Positions 52,440 to 62,445 of a stretch of 64,000 bases of DNA are shown piece after piece. The notes under the pieces are model-generated. The model did no database searches. It was not told the DNA's origin and saw only the letters and a list, made by a program, of their open reading frames with translations. How positions within the stretch are numbered: position 1 is the first letter of the stretch; each line of letters opens with the position of its first letter. Location: NCBI RefSeq assembly GCF_003097235.1, contig NZ_QEQQ01000008.1, forward strand, positions 1 to 64,000, in the 5' to 3' direction. The stretch is from Pseudomonas sp. CC120222-01a (lineage in GTDB: Bacteria; Pseudomonadota; Gammaproteobacteria; Pseudomonadales; Pseudomonadaceae). A program made the translations under genes and the position numbers.

Positions 52440-54101
52440 ATGGACTACAACAAGAACAACGAACTCGACCAGGCCAACCTGCGCGTCATCGTCGCCAGTT
52501 GCGCGCTGGTCTACATCACCGTACTGGGTTTCCTGCCGGGTGAATCGATCGACAGCTACCTGCCGGTGATCTACTACATCATCAGCTTCATCGTGCTGTC
52601 GATCGGCCTGCGCCAGGCCATCGCCCGCTGGCCGGGGCATTACCCGTGGCGGCGGGTACTGGGCATCGTGCACGACTACACCGGCACCTGCTTCGGCCTG
52701 GTGCTTGGCGGCGAAGCGGCGCTGCCGCTGTATGCGGTGATGGTCTGGGTCAACCTGGGCAACGGCATGCGCTTCGGCACCCGTTACCTGGCCATCGCCA
52801 CGGTGCTGGCGCTGACCGCCCTGGTGGCGGTGTACCAGCTCAACCCTTACTGGCAGGCCAACCCGTTCATGGTGCTGATGCTGCTCACCACCAGTACGGT
52901 CATCCCGCTCTACGCCCATATGCTGCTGGAGCGCACGCGCAAGGCCTCTGAGCTGGCAATGGCCGCCACCCGGGAGAAATCGCGCTTCCTGGCCCAGGCC
53001 AGCCACGACCTGCGCCAACCGATCCACTCCATCGGCCTGTTCACTGCCTGCCTGCGCGAAGCGCCACTGGCGGAGCAGGAGCGGCGCCTGGTGGACAGCA
53101 TCGACCGCTCGCTGCTCAACGTGTCGCAGTTGTTCCGCTCGATCCTCGACCTGTACACGCTGGACAATGGCCGGGTGCAACCGAAGTACGAGGCCTTTGC
53201 GTTGCATGAGTTTCTTGCCGAACTGCTGCGCCAGAACGCCGAGGCGGCGCGCTGGGCGGGCGTCGAGATGCACTTGCGCCCTTGCGCGTACTGGACCCAC
53301 GCCGACCGCGGCATGCTCGCCACCATGGTGCAGAACGTGCTGTCCAACAGCTTCAAGTACGCCGCCCAGCGGCCGCTGCTGATCGGCGTGCGGCGTCAGG
53401 GCCAGGCGCTGGCCATCGTGGTCTATGACCAGGGGCGCGGGATCGATGAGGTGCATCAGGGTTTGGTCTTCGAAGAGTTCTACCGGGTGCGCCAGGTGCG
53501 TGACAAGGACGTCGAAGGGGTTGGCCTGGGCCTTTCGATCGTCAAGCGCCTGGGGCGTCTGATGGGGTTGCAGGTGCAGCTGCGTTCTCGCGTAGGCCAC
53601 GGTACGGCCGTCAGCCTGCAGGGCTTGCCGCGGCTGGCCGCACAGCCATTGCCACAACGTAGCGAACAGCACCTGTTGCAGGGTGCCATGCTTGGCGGGC
53701 TGAAGGTGTGCCTGGTGGAGGATGATCACAACGTGTTGCGTGCGACCTCGGCGCTGCTGCAGCGTTGGGGCTGCGAAGTTGAAGCGCATGGTTCACCCAT
53801 GGGATTGGTCAGCCAGTGTGACGTGATCGTCGCCGACTACGACCTGGGCCAGGAGGCCACCGGGGTCGATTGCATCGACAGCTTGCGGGCGCAGCGGGGC
53901 AGGGAAGTGCCGGCCTTGATCATGACCGGGCATGACCTGGAGAAGATCCAGGCGATTGTGCAGGGGCGCAATATCGCAATCTTGTCCAAGCCGGTGCGCC
54001 CGGCGGAATTGCGCGCAGCCCTGCGGGCCTTGCGCGAGGTGCCGGCGGCGCCGGAGCTGGAGCGCGGCGCCGGGGGCAGCGGCAGCATCACTGCAGGATG
54101 A
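52440..54101 (+). CDS. Membrane hybrid histidine kinase with C-terminal receiver
   Basis: 553 aa. About five membrane helices in residues 13-165 form the sensor region, with almost no periplasmic domain. The phosphoacceptor is His189 (ASHDLRQPIHS). HATPase motifs: MVQNVLSNSFKYA and GVGLGLSIVKRLG. Receiver at ~425-540 (VCLVEDDHNVLRA, DVIVADYDLGQE with the Asp, ILSKPVRP). Signal unknown. Divergent from the LuxR regulator across 116 bases, which suggests a two-component pair. Confidence 0.9.
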   Translation: MDYNKNNELDQANLRVIVASCALVYITVLGFLPGESIDSYLPVIYYIISFIVLSIGLRQAIARWPGHYPWRRVLGIVHDYTGTCFGLVLGGEAALPLYAVMVWVNLGNGMRFGTRYLAIATVLALTALVAVYQLNPYWQANPFMVLMLLTTSTVIPLYAHMLLERTRKASELAMAATREKSRFLAQASHDLRQPIHSIGLFTACLREAPLAEQERRLVDSIDRSLLNVSQLFRSILDLYTLDNGRVQPKYEAFALHEFLAELLRQNAEAARWAGVEMHLRPCAYWTHADRGMLATMVQNVLSNSFKYAAQRPLLIGVRRQGQALAIVVYDQGRGIDEVHQGLVFEEFYRVRQVRDKDVEGVGLGLSIVKRLGRLMGLQVQLRSRVGHGTAVSLQGLPRLAAQPLPQRSEQHLLQGAMLGGLKVCLVEDDHNVLRATSALLQRWGCEVEAHGSPMGLVSQCDVIVADYDLGQEATGVDCIDSLRAQRGREVPALIMTGHDLEKIQAIVQGRNIAILSKPVRPAELRAALRALREVPAAPELERGAGGSGSITAG

Positions 54102-54387
54102 TCGCCTGGCCTTCCTTCAGGCAGGACGGGGTGGGCTCATACAGGCCCATGCTGCCGACCGCGACGATGGCGCCGCTGGGCATCTGGCAGTTGTATTCGC
54201 CCTTGGCGGTGGTGACGGTGTAGTAGGTGAGGGTGCTGTCGTTGCGCACGTTGGCGACCTTGGTAACCGGGGTGTTGAGCGCGAATTCGGCGCGTTCCTT
54301 GAGGGTCTGGTCGGAAGGTTTGATGGTCTGGCAGCCGGCGACGGTGAACAGGACGGCAGCGCTCAGCAGGAGCTTGGCGGGTTTCAT
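54088..54387 (-). CDS. Small lipoprotein
   Basis: 99 aa. Signal peptide MKPAKLLLSAAVLFTVAGC with the lipidated Cys at 19, then a short acidic and polar domain (NTPVTKVANVRNDSTLTYYT, AKGEYNCQMPSG). Two further Cys may form a disulphide. AAGGA lies upstream of the ATG at 54387. Its 3' end overlaps the convergent kinase gene by 14 bases. Function unknown. Confidence 0.82.
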   Translation of the reverse strand: MKPAKLLLSAAVLFTVAGCQTIKPSDQTLKERAEFALNTPVTKVANVRNDSTLTYYTVTTAKGEYNCQMPSGAIVAVGSMGLYEPTPSCLKEGQAIILQ

Positions 54388-54500
54388 GGTGGAGGCTTCC
54401 TTGGCGTGGGGTGTGGCGGATGGCCGGACTATAGCGCCGAGGAGCGGACAGGGCATTAGGGCGGATGTACGAGGTGGCTATGTGCCTCTATGTGGCGCCT

Positions 54501-54586
54501 GTGCCGGCCTCTTCGCGGCTAAAGCCGCTCCCACCGGGTGAGCGCGATCCCTGTGGGAGCGGCTTTAGCCGCGAAGAGGCCGGCAC
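54501..54586. repeat. REPIN: 34-base perfect inverted arms
   Basis: Arms 54501-54534 and 54553-54586 are exact inverted copies ending or starting in the GTGGGAGCGGCTTTAGCCGC core, with an 18-base loop. Placed 13 bases after the paaZ stop, it would fold at the end of the paa transcript. Confidence 0.88.
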
Positions 54587-54599
54587 AGCCAACCCGTTG

Positions 54600-56648
54600 T
54601 TACTTCTTCAGCACCAGGGTCAGAATGTCATAGCTAGCCACCAGCTCACCCAGCTGGTTGGTCACCTCCACATCCCACGCGACAACGCCTTGCGGCTGCC
54701 CCAGCGGGCTGGTCTTGCCCTGGTCGATCTTGCGCTTGCAGGTCAGCCTCGCCTGGATGGTGTCACCGATCCCCACCGGGTTGATGAAGCGCAGGGTGTC
54801 CAGCCCGTAGTTGGCCAGCACCGGCCCAGCACCCGGTGAGACGAACAGCCCGGCCGCAGCGGAGAGCACGAAGTAGCCATGGGCGATGCGCTTGCCGAAC
54901 TGCGATTCCTTGGCCGCGATCTCGTCGAAGTGCATGTAGAAGTGGTCACCCGACAGGCAACCGAAGTTGACCAGGTCGGCTTCGGTCACGGTGCGACGGT
55001 GGGTCAGCAGCGATTCACCGATGCGCAGGTCGTCGAAGTAACGGCGGAACGGGTGCACTTCGGTCTCGATCACTTCGGCGCCACGCACGTATTCACCGGT
55101 GACAGCGGTCAGCATGCTCGGCGAGCCCTGTACCGCGGCACGTTGCAGGTAGTGCTTGACTGCGCGCAGGCCACCCAACTCTTCGCCACCCCCGGCGCGG
55201 CCCGGGCCGCCGTGCTTGAGCTGCGGCAGCGGCGAGCCGTGGCCGGTGGATTCCTTGGCGGCTTCACTGTCGAGCACCAGCAGGCGCCCGTGCCAGGCAG
55301 CCGCCGCAGGGATGGCTTTGGCGGCCACGGCGCGGTCGGCGGTGACCAGGGTCGCCACCAGGCTGCCTTTGCCGCGGGCGGCCAGGGCCAGGGCCTCATC
55401 CAGATCGCCATAGGCCATCAGCGTGCTGACCGGGCCGAACGCCTCGATATCGTGGGCACCGCCTTCGGCATGCGGGTCGCGGGCCAGCAACAGGGTCGGG
55501 GCGAAAAACGCGCCCTCGGCGACGCCTTCACCACGCGGGGCAAAGCCATCGCTGGTACCGAACAGCTGGTCACAGCTCTGCAGCAGGCTGCGCACGCGCT
55601 CGCCGACGTCGCGCTGCTGGTCATGGGAGGCCAGCGCACCCATGCGCACGCCTTCCACTGAAGGGTCACCGACCACGACCTTGCTCAGGCGCTCGCGCAG
55701 TCGGGTAGCCACCGCGTCGATGTGCCTGGCCGGGACGATGGCGCGGCGAATGGCGGTGCACTTCTGCCCGGCCTTGGTGGTCATTTCCCGCGCCACTTCC
55801 TTGATGTACAGCTCGAACTCTTCGCTGTCCGGGCTGACATCCGGGCCGAGGATGGCGCAGTTGAGCGAGTCGGCCTCGGCGGTGAACGGTACCGAGTTAC
55901 GGATCAGGTTGGGCGTGACGCGCAGCTTCGCGGCAGTGTCGGCGGAGCCGGTGAAGGTCACCACGTCCTGGCCCTGCAGGCGGTCGAGCAGGTCGCCGGT
56001 GCTGCCGATCACCAGTTGCAGGCTGCCTGCCGGCAGCAGGCCGGAATCGTTCATCAGGCGCACCACGGCTTCGGTCAGGTAGCTGGTCGAGGTCGCGGGC
56101 TTGACGATGCACGGCATGCCGGCCAGGAAGGTCGGCGCGAATTTCTCCAGCATGCCCCAGATCGGGAAGTTGAAGGCGTTGATGTGCACGGCCACGCCGG
56201 CGCGCGGCACCAGGATGTGGCTACCGGCGAAGTGGCCCTGCTTGCCCAGCGGGATCGCCGGCCCTTCGTGTACCAGGTTGCCCGACGGCAGTTCACGGCT
56301 GCCGATGCCGGCATAGCTGAACAGCGTGGCGTTGCCGCCCTCGATGTCGATCCAGCTGTCGGCGCGGGTGGCGCCGCTGTGGTGCGACAGGGCGTAGAGC
56401 TGTTCCTTGCGCTCGGCCAGGTACAAGGCCAGGGCCTTGAGGCGCTGGGCGCGTTGCTGGAAGTCCATGGCCATCAGCTCGGCCAGGCCACGCGCGCGGG
56501 CAAAGTCCACGGCTTCGGCGAAATCCGGGCGTTCTTCGTGGCTGTAGGCCAGGACGTGGCCGTCCAGGGCGCTGCGCAGGGCCTGGGCGCCGTGCTGGCC
56601 GATCCAGCGGCCAGCAATGAAGCTCTGCAGGGTTGGGGCGTCAGACAT
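54600..56648 (-). CDS. paaZ: PaaZ, oxepin-CoA hydrolase / 3-oxo-5,6-dehydrosuberyl-CoA semialdehyde dehydrogenase
   Basis: 682 aa two-domain enzyme of phenylacetate breakdown. ALDH domain, residues ~1-520, with the active Cys in AGQKCTAIRR and Glu in FTAEADSLNC. MaoC-like hydratase, ~540-680, with catalytic Asp and His in CLSGDHFYMHFD. Opens the oxepin ring and oxidises the aldehyde formed. AGAGG precedes the ATG. Last gene of the DUF485-paaL-porin-paaZ unit. Confidence 0.95.
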   Translation of the reverse strand: MSDAPTLQSFIAGRWIGQHGAQALRSALDGHVLAYSHEERPDFAEAVDFARARGLAELMAMDFQQRAQRLKALALYLAERKEQLYALSHHSGATRADSWIDIEGGNATLFSYAGIGSRELPSGNLVHEGPAIPLGKQGHFAGSHILVPRAGVAVHINAFNFPIWGMLEKFAPTFLAGMPCIVKPATSTSYLTEAVVRLMNDSGLLPAGSLQLVIGSTGDLLDRLQGQDVVTFTGSADTAAKLRVTPNLIRNSVPFTAEADSLNCAILGPDVSPDSEEFELYIKEVAREMTTKAGQKCTAIRRAIVPARHIDAVATRLRERLSKVVVGDPSVEGVRMGALASHDQQRDVGERVRSLLQSCDQLFGTSDGFAPRGEGVAEGAFFAPTLLLARDPHAEGGAHDIEAFGPVSTLMAYGDLDEALALAARGKGSLVATLVTADRAVAAKAIPAAAAWHGRLLVLDSEAAKESTGHGSPLPQLKHGGPGRAGGGEELGGLRAVKHYLQRAAVQGSPSMLTAVTGEYVRGAEVIETEVHPFRRYFDDLRIGESLLTHRRTVTEADLVNFGCLSGDHFYMHFDEIAAKESQFGKRIAHGYFVLSAAAGLFVSPGAGPVLANYGLDTLRFINPVGIGDTIQARLTCKRKIDQGKTSPLGQPQGVVAWDVEVTNQLGELVASYDILTLVLKK

Positions 56649-56672
56649 GCTGTTTTCCTCTTGTGGGCGCTG

Positions 56673-57905
56673 TTACCACAGCGCCAGGGTGTAGCCGATG
56701 ATCAGGCGGTTTTCGTCCACGGCATTGGTCAGGCCATTGCCGGAACGGAAGGTGACGTTGCGCCAGCGCAGGCTGACGTCCTTGAACGGGCCGCTCTGGA
56801 TGACATAGGTGAGGTCGGTGTCGCGTTCGCGCTCACGGCCGTTGCTGACCGTGGCGGTTTCGGCATGGCGGCCGTCGGTGTAGCGGGTCATGAAGCTCAG
56901 GCCGGGGATGCCCATGGCGACGAAGTCGTAGTCGTAGCGCAGCTGCCACGAGTCCAGCCCGGCGCGGGTGAAGGTGTTGTAGGTGACCAGGTTGACGGTG
57001 AACGGGTCGCCGCCGTTGACGAACGGGAACGCACTGTCACCGGACATCTGCTGCCAGGTGGCGGTGAACTTGTGGGCCCGCACGCCGAGGGTGAACATGG
57101 CGTTGAAGTTGCGGTTGTCGATGTTGCCGGCGCGCTCGGCGCCGTCGTTGCGGCTGTCGAAGTAGCGCAGGTCGCTGCGCAGGCTCAGGCCTTCGCCCAG
57201 CGGGCGGGTGTCGATCAGGCCGACGAACTGCTGGCGGTAGATGTCTTCAAGTTTGGCGTAGTAATAGCTGACGCTGGTCTGCGGGGTGAGCGCGTAGCTG
57301 CCGCCACCGAAGTCGAGGTGGTCGCTGGTGGCGGCGCCATAGCCCATGTCGTCGCGGCCGGATGAATCGCGCAGATTGACCTTGCTCAGGCGCCCGGCGT
57401 TGACGGTCAGGCCGTCGATGTCCTGGCTGGTCAGCTGGCCGCCCTGGAAGGTCGAGGCCAGCAGGCGGGTGTCGTTGTACACCACCACCGGCAGGATCGG
57501 CTGCAGCGTGCCCAGGCGCAGGGTGCTCTTGGAGACGCGCACTTTGCCGGTCAGGCCCAGCTCGCTGTAGTCATCGACCGGCTCATGGCTGTTTGGGCCG
57601 AATGGCAGCAGGCCGGTGTTGCGCCGGTCAGGGCTGGAGTCGAGCTTGACGCCCAGCTGGCCCATGGCATCGAGGCCGAAACCGACCATGCCGTCGGTGA
57701 AGCCCGATTCCACTTTCGCGGTAAAGCCCTGGGCCCATTCCTCGGCCTTGGCCTGGGGCGCGTTACTCTGGCGGAAGTCGCGGTTGATGTAGTGATTGCG
57801 CAGTTCCAGCCGTGCGTGGCTGTCGTCGATGAAGTCCGCCAGGGCCGGGAGCGGCAGGGCGAGGGTGGCCAACCAGGCGGCCGATTTCAGGTGCGTGCGG
57901 TTCAT
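56673..57905 (-). CDS. OprD-family porin (phenylacetate channel, PhaK-like)
   Basis: 410 aa with a signal peptide (MNRTHLKSAAWLATLALPLPALA, cut before DFIDDSHARL). The opening DDSHARLELRNHYINRDFR and the end ENRLIIGYTLALW with terminal aromatic residue are typical of OprD porins. Position between paaL and paaZ points to a phenylacetate channel such as PhaK of P. putida U. The start has no clear ribosome-binding site; a TTG eight codons upstream is the alternative. Confidence 0.88.
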   Translation of the reverse strand: MNRTHLKSAAWLATLALPLPALADFIDDSHARLELRNHYINRDFRQSNAPQAKAEEWAQGFTAKVESGFTDGMVGFGLDAMGQLGVKLDSSPDRRNTGLLPFGPNSHEPVDDYSELGLTGKVRVSKSTLRLGTLQPILPVVVYNDTRLLASTFQGGQLTSQDIDGLTVNAGRLSKVNLRDSSGRDDMGYGAATSDHLDFGGGSYALTPQTSVSYYYAKLEDIYRQQFVGLIDTRPLGEGLSLRSDLRYFDSRNDGAERAGNIDNRNFNAMFTLGVRAHKFTATWQQMSGDSAFPFVNGGDPFTVNLVTYNTFTRAGLDSWQLRYDYDFVAMGIPGLSFMTRYTDGRHAETATVSNGRERERDTDLTYVIQSGPFKDVSLRWRNVTFRSGNGLTNAVDENRLIIGYTLALW

Positions 57906-57932
57906 TGTTGTTATACCCGACAGAGTCAAAGA

Positions 57933-59495
57933 TCAGTGCTTGCTGGCGCCGGCGGCGCCGATACCGGTCATGGAGCGGATGAACTGCGCCAGGTAGCGGC
58001 CGCGTTCTTCCTTGGCCCGCTCCGAGCTGTCAGTGACCGAGAACGCCCAGGCGCTGAGGAATGCCAGGCTCATCGAGAACAGCGCCGGGTTGCTGTACGG
58101 GAACAGCGCCGTTTCGTTGTGCAGCACGTTGACCCACACCGCCGGGCCGAGCACAACCAGCAGCACCGCCGACACCAGCCCGGCCATGCTGCCGCACACC
58201 GCGCCACGGGTGGTCAGCCCCTTCCAGAACATCGAAAGCAGCAGCACCGGGAAGTTGACCGAGGCCGCCACCGCCAGCACCAGGCCGGACAGGAAGGCGA
58301 TGTTCTGCGACTCGAACACCAGGCCCAGCACCACCGCGAGCAGGCCGATCACCAAGGTGGCGATCCGCGACACGCGCATTTCTTCCTGCTCGGTGGCCTG
58401 GCCCTTGCGTACCACGCAGGCATACAGGTCATGGGACACCGCAGAAGCACCGGACAGCGCCAGGCCAGCCACCACCGCCAGGATGGTGGCGAAGGCCACG
58501 GCCGAGATGAAGCCGAGGAACAGGTTGCCGCCCACGGCCTGGGCCAGGTGCACGGCGACCATGTTGCCGCCACCGATGATCGCGCCTGCCGCGTCGCGAT
58601 ACGCAGGCTCGGTACCGACCATGACGATGGCGCCGAAGCCGATGACGATCAGCAGCAGGTAGAAGTAGCCGATGAAGCCGGTGGCGTAGAACACGCTCTT
58701 GCGTGCTTCCTTGGCGTCGCTGACGGTGAAGAAGCGCATCAGGATATGCGGCAGGCCGGCAGTGCCGAACATCATGCCCAGGCCCAGCGAAATCGCATCC
58801 ACCGGGTTCGACAGCAGGCCGCCCGGGGCCATGATCGCCTGGCCCTTGGCATGCACCGCCACGGCGCTGGCGAACATCGCTTCGGTGCTGAAGCCAAAGT
58901 GCTTGAGCACCATGAAGGCCATGAAGGTGGTACCGGACAGCAGCATCACCGCCTTGATGATCTGTACCCAGGTGGTGGCGAGCATGCCGCCGAAGGTGAC
59001 GTAGGCGACCATCAGCACGCCGACCAGCATCACCGCATACAGGTAGCTGATGCCGAACAGCAGCTCGATCAGCTTGCCGGCGCCGACCATCTGCGCCACC
59101 AGGTACATCAGTGCCACCACCAGGGTGCCGAAGGCCGAGCTCAGGCGTACCGGGGTCTGCGCCAGGCGGTAGGAAACCACATCGGCGAAGGTGTACTTGC
59201 CCAGGTTGCGCAGGCGCTCGGCGATCAGGAACAGAATGATCGGCCAGCCGGCCAGCACGCCCAGGGCATACAGCAGGCCGTCGTAGCCGTTCATGAACAT
59301 CATCGCGGAAATGCCGAGGAACGACGCCGCGCTGATCATGTCCCCGGCAATCGCCAGGCCGTTCTGCATGCCGCTCAGGCCGCCCCCGGCGGTGTAGAAG
59401 TCACTGGCCGAACGGGTGCGCAGGGCTGCCCAGCGGGTCACCAGCAAGGTGAAGCAGACGAACACCATGAACATCGAAATGGCAGTCCAGTTCAT
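57933..59495 (-). CDS. paaL: Phenylacetate permease PaaL (sodium:solute symporter)
   Basis: 520 aa, ~13 membrane helices, SSS/ActP family. Motifs: [34 protein letters not shown] and [45 protein letters not shown]. Takes up phenylacetate with a cation; the context supports this over acetate. The ATG at 59495 overlaps the DUF485 stop by 4 bases, the usual pairing for this family. Confidence 0.9.
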   Translation of the reverse strand: MNWTAISMFMVFVCFTLLVTRWAALRTRSASDFYTAGGGLSGMQNGLAIAGDMISAASFLGISAMMFMNGYDGLLYALGVLAGWPIILFLIAERLRNLGKYTFADVVSYRLAQTPVRLSSAFGTLVVALMYLVAQMVGAGKLIELLFGISYLYAVMLVGVLMVAYVTFGGMLATTWVQIIKAVMLLSGTTFMAFMVLKHFGFSTEAMFASAVAVHAKGQAIMAPGGLLSNPVDAISLGLGMMFGTAGLPHILMRFFTVSDAKEARKSVFYATGFIGYFYLLLIVIGFGAIVMVGTEPAYRDAAGAIIGGGNMVAVHLAQAVGGNLFLGFISAVAFATILAVVAGLALSGASAVSHDLYACVVRKGQATEQEEMRVSRIATLVIGLLAVVLGLVFESQNIAFLSGLVLAVAASVNFPVLLLSMFWKGLTTRGAVCGSMAGLVSAVLLVVLGPAVWVNVLHNETALFPYSNPALFSMSLAFLSAWAFSVTDSSERAKEERGRYLAQFIRSMTGIGAAGASKH

Positions 59496-59800
59496 TGCGC
59501 GCACTCCTGCTTGAGCTTGTCGTTGAGCGGGTCAAGCACGTTGTTGGCGCGGTGCACGTAAATGCCGGTGAGGGCGAAGGACAGCAGCACCATCAGCACG
59601 CCGACCAGCATGCCGACGGTGGTCACGCCGCCGCTCAGGGACTGGCCGAGGGTGCTGGGGGAGAACGCCACCAGCAGGACGAAGCCGTAGTAGATCACCA
59701 GCATGGCCAGGGTCAGGCTGCCGTTGAGGCGGCGTTTGCGCCGCACCAGGTGCTGGAAGTCGGGGTGGTTGCTGATGCTTTCGATGTGTTCCGGGGTCAT
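59492..59800 (-). CDS. DUF485 membrane protein, partner of PaaL
   Basis: 102 aa, two membrane helices ([41 protein letters not shown]). DUF485 proteins (YjcH type) are encoded directly before ActP-like permeases and are thought to help them. The start at 59800 fits the family opening [16 protein letters not shown]. First gene of its unit; a REPIN lies upstream. Confidence 0.88.
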   Translation of the reverse strand: MTPEHIESISNHPDFQHLVRRKRRLNGSLTLAMLVIYYGFVLLVAFSPSTLGQSLSGGVTTVGMLVGVLMVLLSFALTGIYVHRANNVLDPLNDKLKQECAQ

Positions 59801-59904
59801 GGCAAGCGATCTCTTTTGTTTTGTAATTGTTTTCTTGAGGTCACGCGGGTGTTGCAATGCGGTGCTGCTTACTGCTGGGGTGGCCTTTGTGGGATCTGCC
59901 TTTT

Positions 59905-60018
59905 GTGGGAGCGGCCTTGCGTCGCGAAAGGGCCGCAGCGCGGCCCCAGGATCTTGGCCCTGAGCACAGATTGCCGGGGCTGCTGCGCAGCCCTTTCGCG
60001 ACGCAAGGCCGCTCCCAC
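59905..60018. repeat. REPIN: 29-base perfect inverted arms
   Basis: Arms 59905-59933 and 59990-60018 (core GTGGGAGCGGCCTTGCGTCG) in the 266-base gap between paaE and the DUF485 gene. It splits the paa genes into two likely transcripts. A worn half-site (GTGGGATCTGCC) lies just to the left. Confidence 0.87.
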
Positions 60019-60066
60019 AGGGATCGAGCGAGCTTTAAAAATTGAGCAAGACAGTTGCTCCCACAA

Positions 60067-61143
60067 TCAGAGCTGGTCGAAGTCGAGCACCACCTTGTCG
60101 CTCACCGGGTAGGTCTGGCACGACAGCACATAGCCGGCCGCCACTTCGTAGTCCTCCAGGGCATGGTTGCTGTCCATCTCCACTTCGCCCTCGATCACCC
60201 GGCACTTGCAGGTCGAGCACACGCCGGCCTTGCACGAGTAGGGCAGTTCGGCGCCGATGGCGTTGCCGGCATCCAGCACGTTCTGGGTATTGCGCGGCAG
60301 GTCGAAGCTCAGCGCCCGGCCGTCGCTGATCACGGTGATATGGCTGAGTGCCGAATCCACCTGGCGTGCGGCCTCGCGGGCTTCGCGGCGGGCCTCGTTG
60401 CCGGCGGCGGCGAACAGTTCGAAATGGATACGCTCCTTGGCCATGCCGTTGGCCTGCAGGCTGTCGCGCACGGTCTCGGTCATCGCCTGCGGGCCGCAGA
60501 TGAAGGCGGCATCGAGGCTGGAAACGTCCATCCAGCGCGAGAACAGCTGGCCGCACTTGTCGGCGTCGATGCGGCCGTTGTACAGGTCGACATCCTGTTG
60601 CTCGCGGCTGAACACGAAAATCAGGTTGAGGCGGTCGAGGTAACGGTTCTTCAGGTCTTCGAGCTTGTCGCGGAACAGCGCCCCGGAACTGGAGCGGTTG
60701 CCGTACAGCAGGGTGAAGCGGCTGTGCGGTTCGCTGGCCAGGGTGGTGGCGATGATCGACAGGATCGGCGTGATGCCACTGCCGGCGGCCACGCCCAGGT
60801 AATTGCCCTGGCGCGCCGGGTCCAGCGGCACGAAGAAGCTGCCCGAGGGCGGCATCACTTCCAGCTGCTGGCCGGCCTTGAGCACTTCGTTGGCGAAGGC
60901 CGAAAAGCGCCCGCCAGGCACGCGCTTGACGGCCACCCGCAGCTCGCCGTCCTGCACGGCGCTGCAGATGGAGTAGGAGCGGCGGACTTCTTCATTGTCG
61001 AGCTGGGTGCGCATCACCAGGTACTGGCCCTGGGTGAAGCGGAAGGCCTCCTGCAGGTGCGCCGGTACGTCGAAGGCGATCGACACCGCATCACGGGTTT
61101 CGTTACGCACTTGCTTGATGGTCAGGCTGTGAAACTGGCTCAT
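60067..61143 (-). CDS. paaE: Phenylacetyl-CoA epoxidase reductase PaaE
   Basis: 358 aa. Passes electrons from NADPH to the PaaA diiron centre. FAD domain with RRSYSICSAV (Arg-x-Tyr-Ser), NAD(P) domain with GVAAGSGITPILSIIAT, and a C-terminal plant-type ferredoxin with the 2Fe-2S set CKAGVCSTCKC plus Cys in VLSCQTYP. GGAG precedes the ATG at 61143. Last gene of paaABCDE. Confidence 0.95.
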   Translation of the reverse strand: MSQFHSLTIKQVRNETRDAVSIAFDVPAHLQEAFRFTQGQYLVMRTQLDNEEVRRSYSICSAVQDGELRVAVKRVPGGRFSAFANEVLKAGQQLEVMPPSGSFFVPLDPARQGNYLGVAAGSGITPILSIIATTLASEPHSRFTLLYGNRSSSGALFRDKLEDLKNRYLDRLNLIFVFSREQQDVDLYNGRIDADKCGQLFSRWMDVSSLDAAFICGPQAMTETVRDSLQANGMAKERIHFELFAAAGNEARREAREAARQVDSALSHITVISDGRALSFDLPRNTQNVLDAGNAIGAELPYSCKAGVCSTCKCRVIEGEVEMDSNHALEDYEVAAGYVLSCQTYPVSDKVVLDFDQL

Positions 61144-61158
61144 GGTGGTCTCCACGGC

Positions 61159-61692
61159 TCAAATGCATTTGAAATAGTCGAACGGCTCCAGGCACTCGCG
61201 GCAGCGGTACAGCGCCTTGCAGGCCGTGGAGCCGAACTGGCTGAGCAATTCGGTGTGGTGGCTGCCGCATTGCGGGCAGCACACCTCGGGGGCCTCGCCG
61301 AGCAGGCTGCGCTTGCTGGCGCTGCCTTGGGGCGGGGCGATGCCATAGGCGCGCAGGCGTTCGCGGCCCAGTTCGCTGATCCAGTCGGTGCTCCAGGCCG
61401 GGGTCAGCCTGCGCTCCAGGTCTGGCGCGGCGAACCCGGCCTGTTCCAGCGCCAGGCGGATATCGCCCTCGATCACCTCGGTGGCCGGGCAGCCGGAGTA
61501 GGTCGGCGTGACCACAAGGTGCAAGTGGCCAGCACGCCAGTCGAGGTCGCGCACAATCCCCAGGTCGACCACGCTGACCACGGGCACTTCCGGGTCCATC
61601 ACCTGGCCCAGTACCTCCCAGGCCCGCGCCAGGTCGTCGCCGCGTGGCGCACGGGCGCCGCGGTCGCCGGCAATCAGCTCACCAGGTTGCAT
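61159..61692 (-). CDS. paaD: PaaD, iron-sulfur assembly factor for the epoxidase
   Basis: 177 aa. An MIP18/DUF59 domain (WEVLGQVMDPEVPVVSVVDLGIVRDL; VTPTYSGCPATEVIEG with its Cys) is followed by a Cys-rich end (CCPQCGS, CRECLEPFDYFKCI) that binds metal. Needed for a working epoxidase in E. coli, probably by maturing the PaaE cluster. Overlaps paaC by 14 bases. Confidence 0.93.
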   Translation of the reverse strand: MQPGELIAGDRGARAPRGDDLARAWEVLGQVMDPEVPVVSVVDLGIVRDLDWRAGHLHLVVTPTYSGCPATEVIEGDIRLALEQAGFAAPDLERRLTPAWSTDWISELGRERLRAYGIAPPQGSASKRSLLGEAPEVCCPQCGSHHTELLSQFGSTACKALYRCRECLEPFDYFKCI

Positions 61693-62437
61693 CGGGGTAG
61701 GCCCTTGGCAGGAACTGCATCTCGGCCAGCAGCAGGCCCAGGTGCTCGGTGTGCAGGCCCTGGCGGCCGCTCAGGTAGAAGTGGCTGGCGGCCTTGGGCA
61801 GCGGCAGCTCGACTGATTCGAAGGTCGTGCTCACCTGTCTCAACCAGGCCGCGCCGACCGCAGCCGGGTCAGCCGCAATACCGGCCTGGGCCAGTTGTAC
61901 TTCGTTGTCGCTGCCCGCGGTCAGTTCTACCGTGAAGCGCCACAGGGCCGGAATCGCTTCGAGCATGCGCCGGCGGCTTTCTTCGGTGCCGCCACCCAGG
62001 CGCTGCACCCATTCGCTGGAACGGCGCAGGTGATAGGTGACCTCCTTCAAGGCCTTGGCGGCAACCCCGGCGATGCGCTCGTCACGCGACTCGACCAGGC
62101 CTTGCAGCACGGCGTAGTGCCAGGCGTCGTAGAGGAACTGCTTGGTCATGGTCACGGCGAAGTCGCCATTGGGCTGCTCGACCAGCAGCAGGTTGCGGTA
62201 GGCGCGCTCGTCGCGGCGGAACGCCAGGGCATCGGCGTCGCGGCCGTCATCCAGCAGCTCGGCGGCATATTCCAGCCAGTTGCGCGCCTGGCCGACCAGG
62301 TCGAGACCGACGTTCATCAGTGCCAGCTCTTCTTCAATGGCCGGCGCGTGGCCGCACCATTCGCACAGGCGCTGGCCCTGGATCAGGGCGCTGTCGCCGA
62401 GCAGCAGCAAATACGGGATCAGATCGTGCTTGTGCAT
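61679..62437 (-). CDS. paaC: Phenylacetyl-CoA epoxidase structural subunit PaaC
   Basis: 252 aa. Ferritin-like subunit that holds PaaA in the AC complex; it lacks the metal site. Start MHKHDLIPYLLLLGDSALIQ, then LALMNVGLDLVGQARNWLEYAAEL and DAWHYAVLQGLVES. GAGG lies before the ATG at 62437, 8 bases after paaB. The family call is secure. Confidence 0.94.
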   Translation of the reverse strand: MHKHDLIPYLLLLGDSALIQGQRLCEWCGHAPAIEEELALMNVGLDLVGQARNWLEYAAELLDDGRDADALAFRRDERAYRNLLLVEQPNGDFAVTMTKQFLYDAWHYAVLQGLVESRDERIAGVAAKALKEVTYHLRRSSEWVQRLGGGTEESRRRMLEAIPALWRFTVELTAGSDNEVQLAQAGIAADPAAVGAAWLRQVSTTFESVELPLPKAASHFYLSGRQGLHTEHLGLLLAEMQFLPRAYPDATW

Positions 62438-62445
62438 GGCCAACC

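Noticed and set aside
56673..57905. The OprD-family porin as the missing GalP
   Set aside because: It lies in an operon with paaL and paaZ, 33 kb from galA, and is better explained as the phenylacetate channel.
57585..59561. Long plus-strand open frame (658 codons) opposite the porin and paaL genes
   Set aside because: Composition is His/Gln/Arg/Ala-rich and without a recognisable fold; it is the mirror of two conserved membrane-protein genes.
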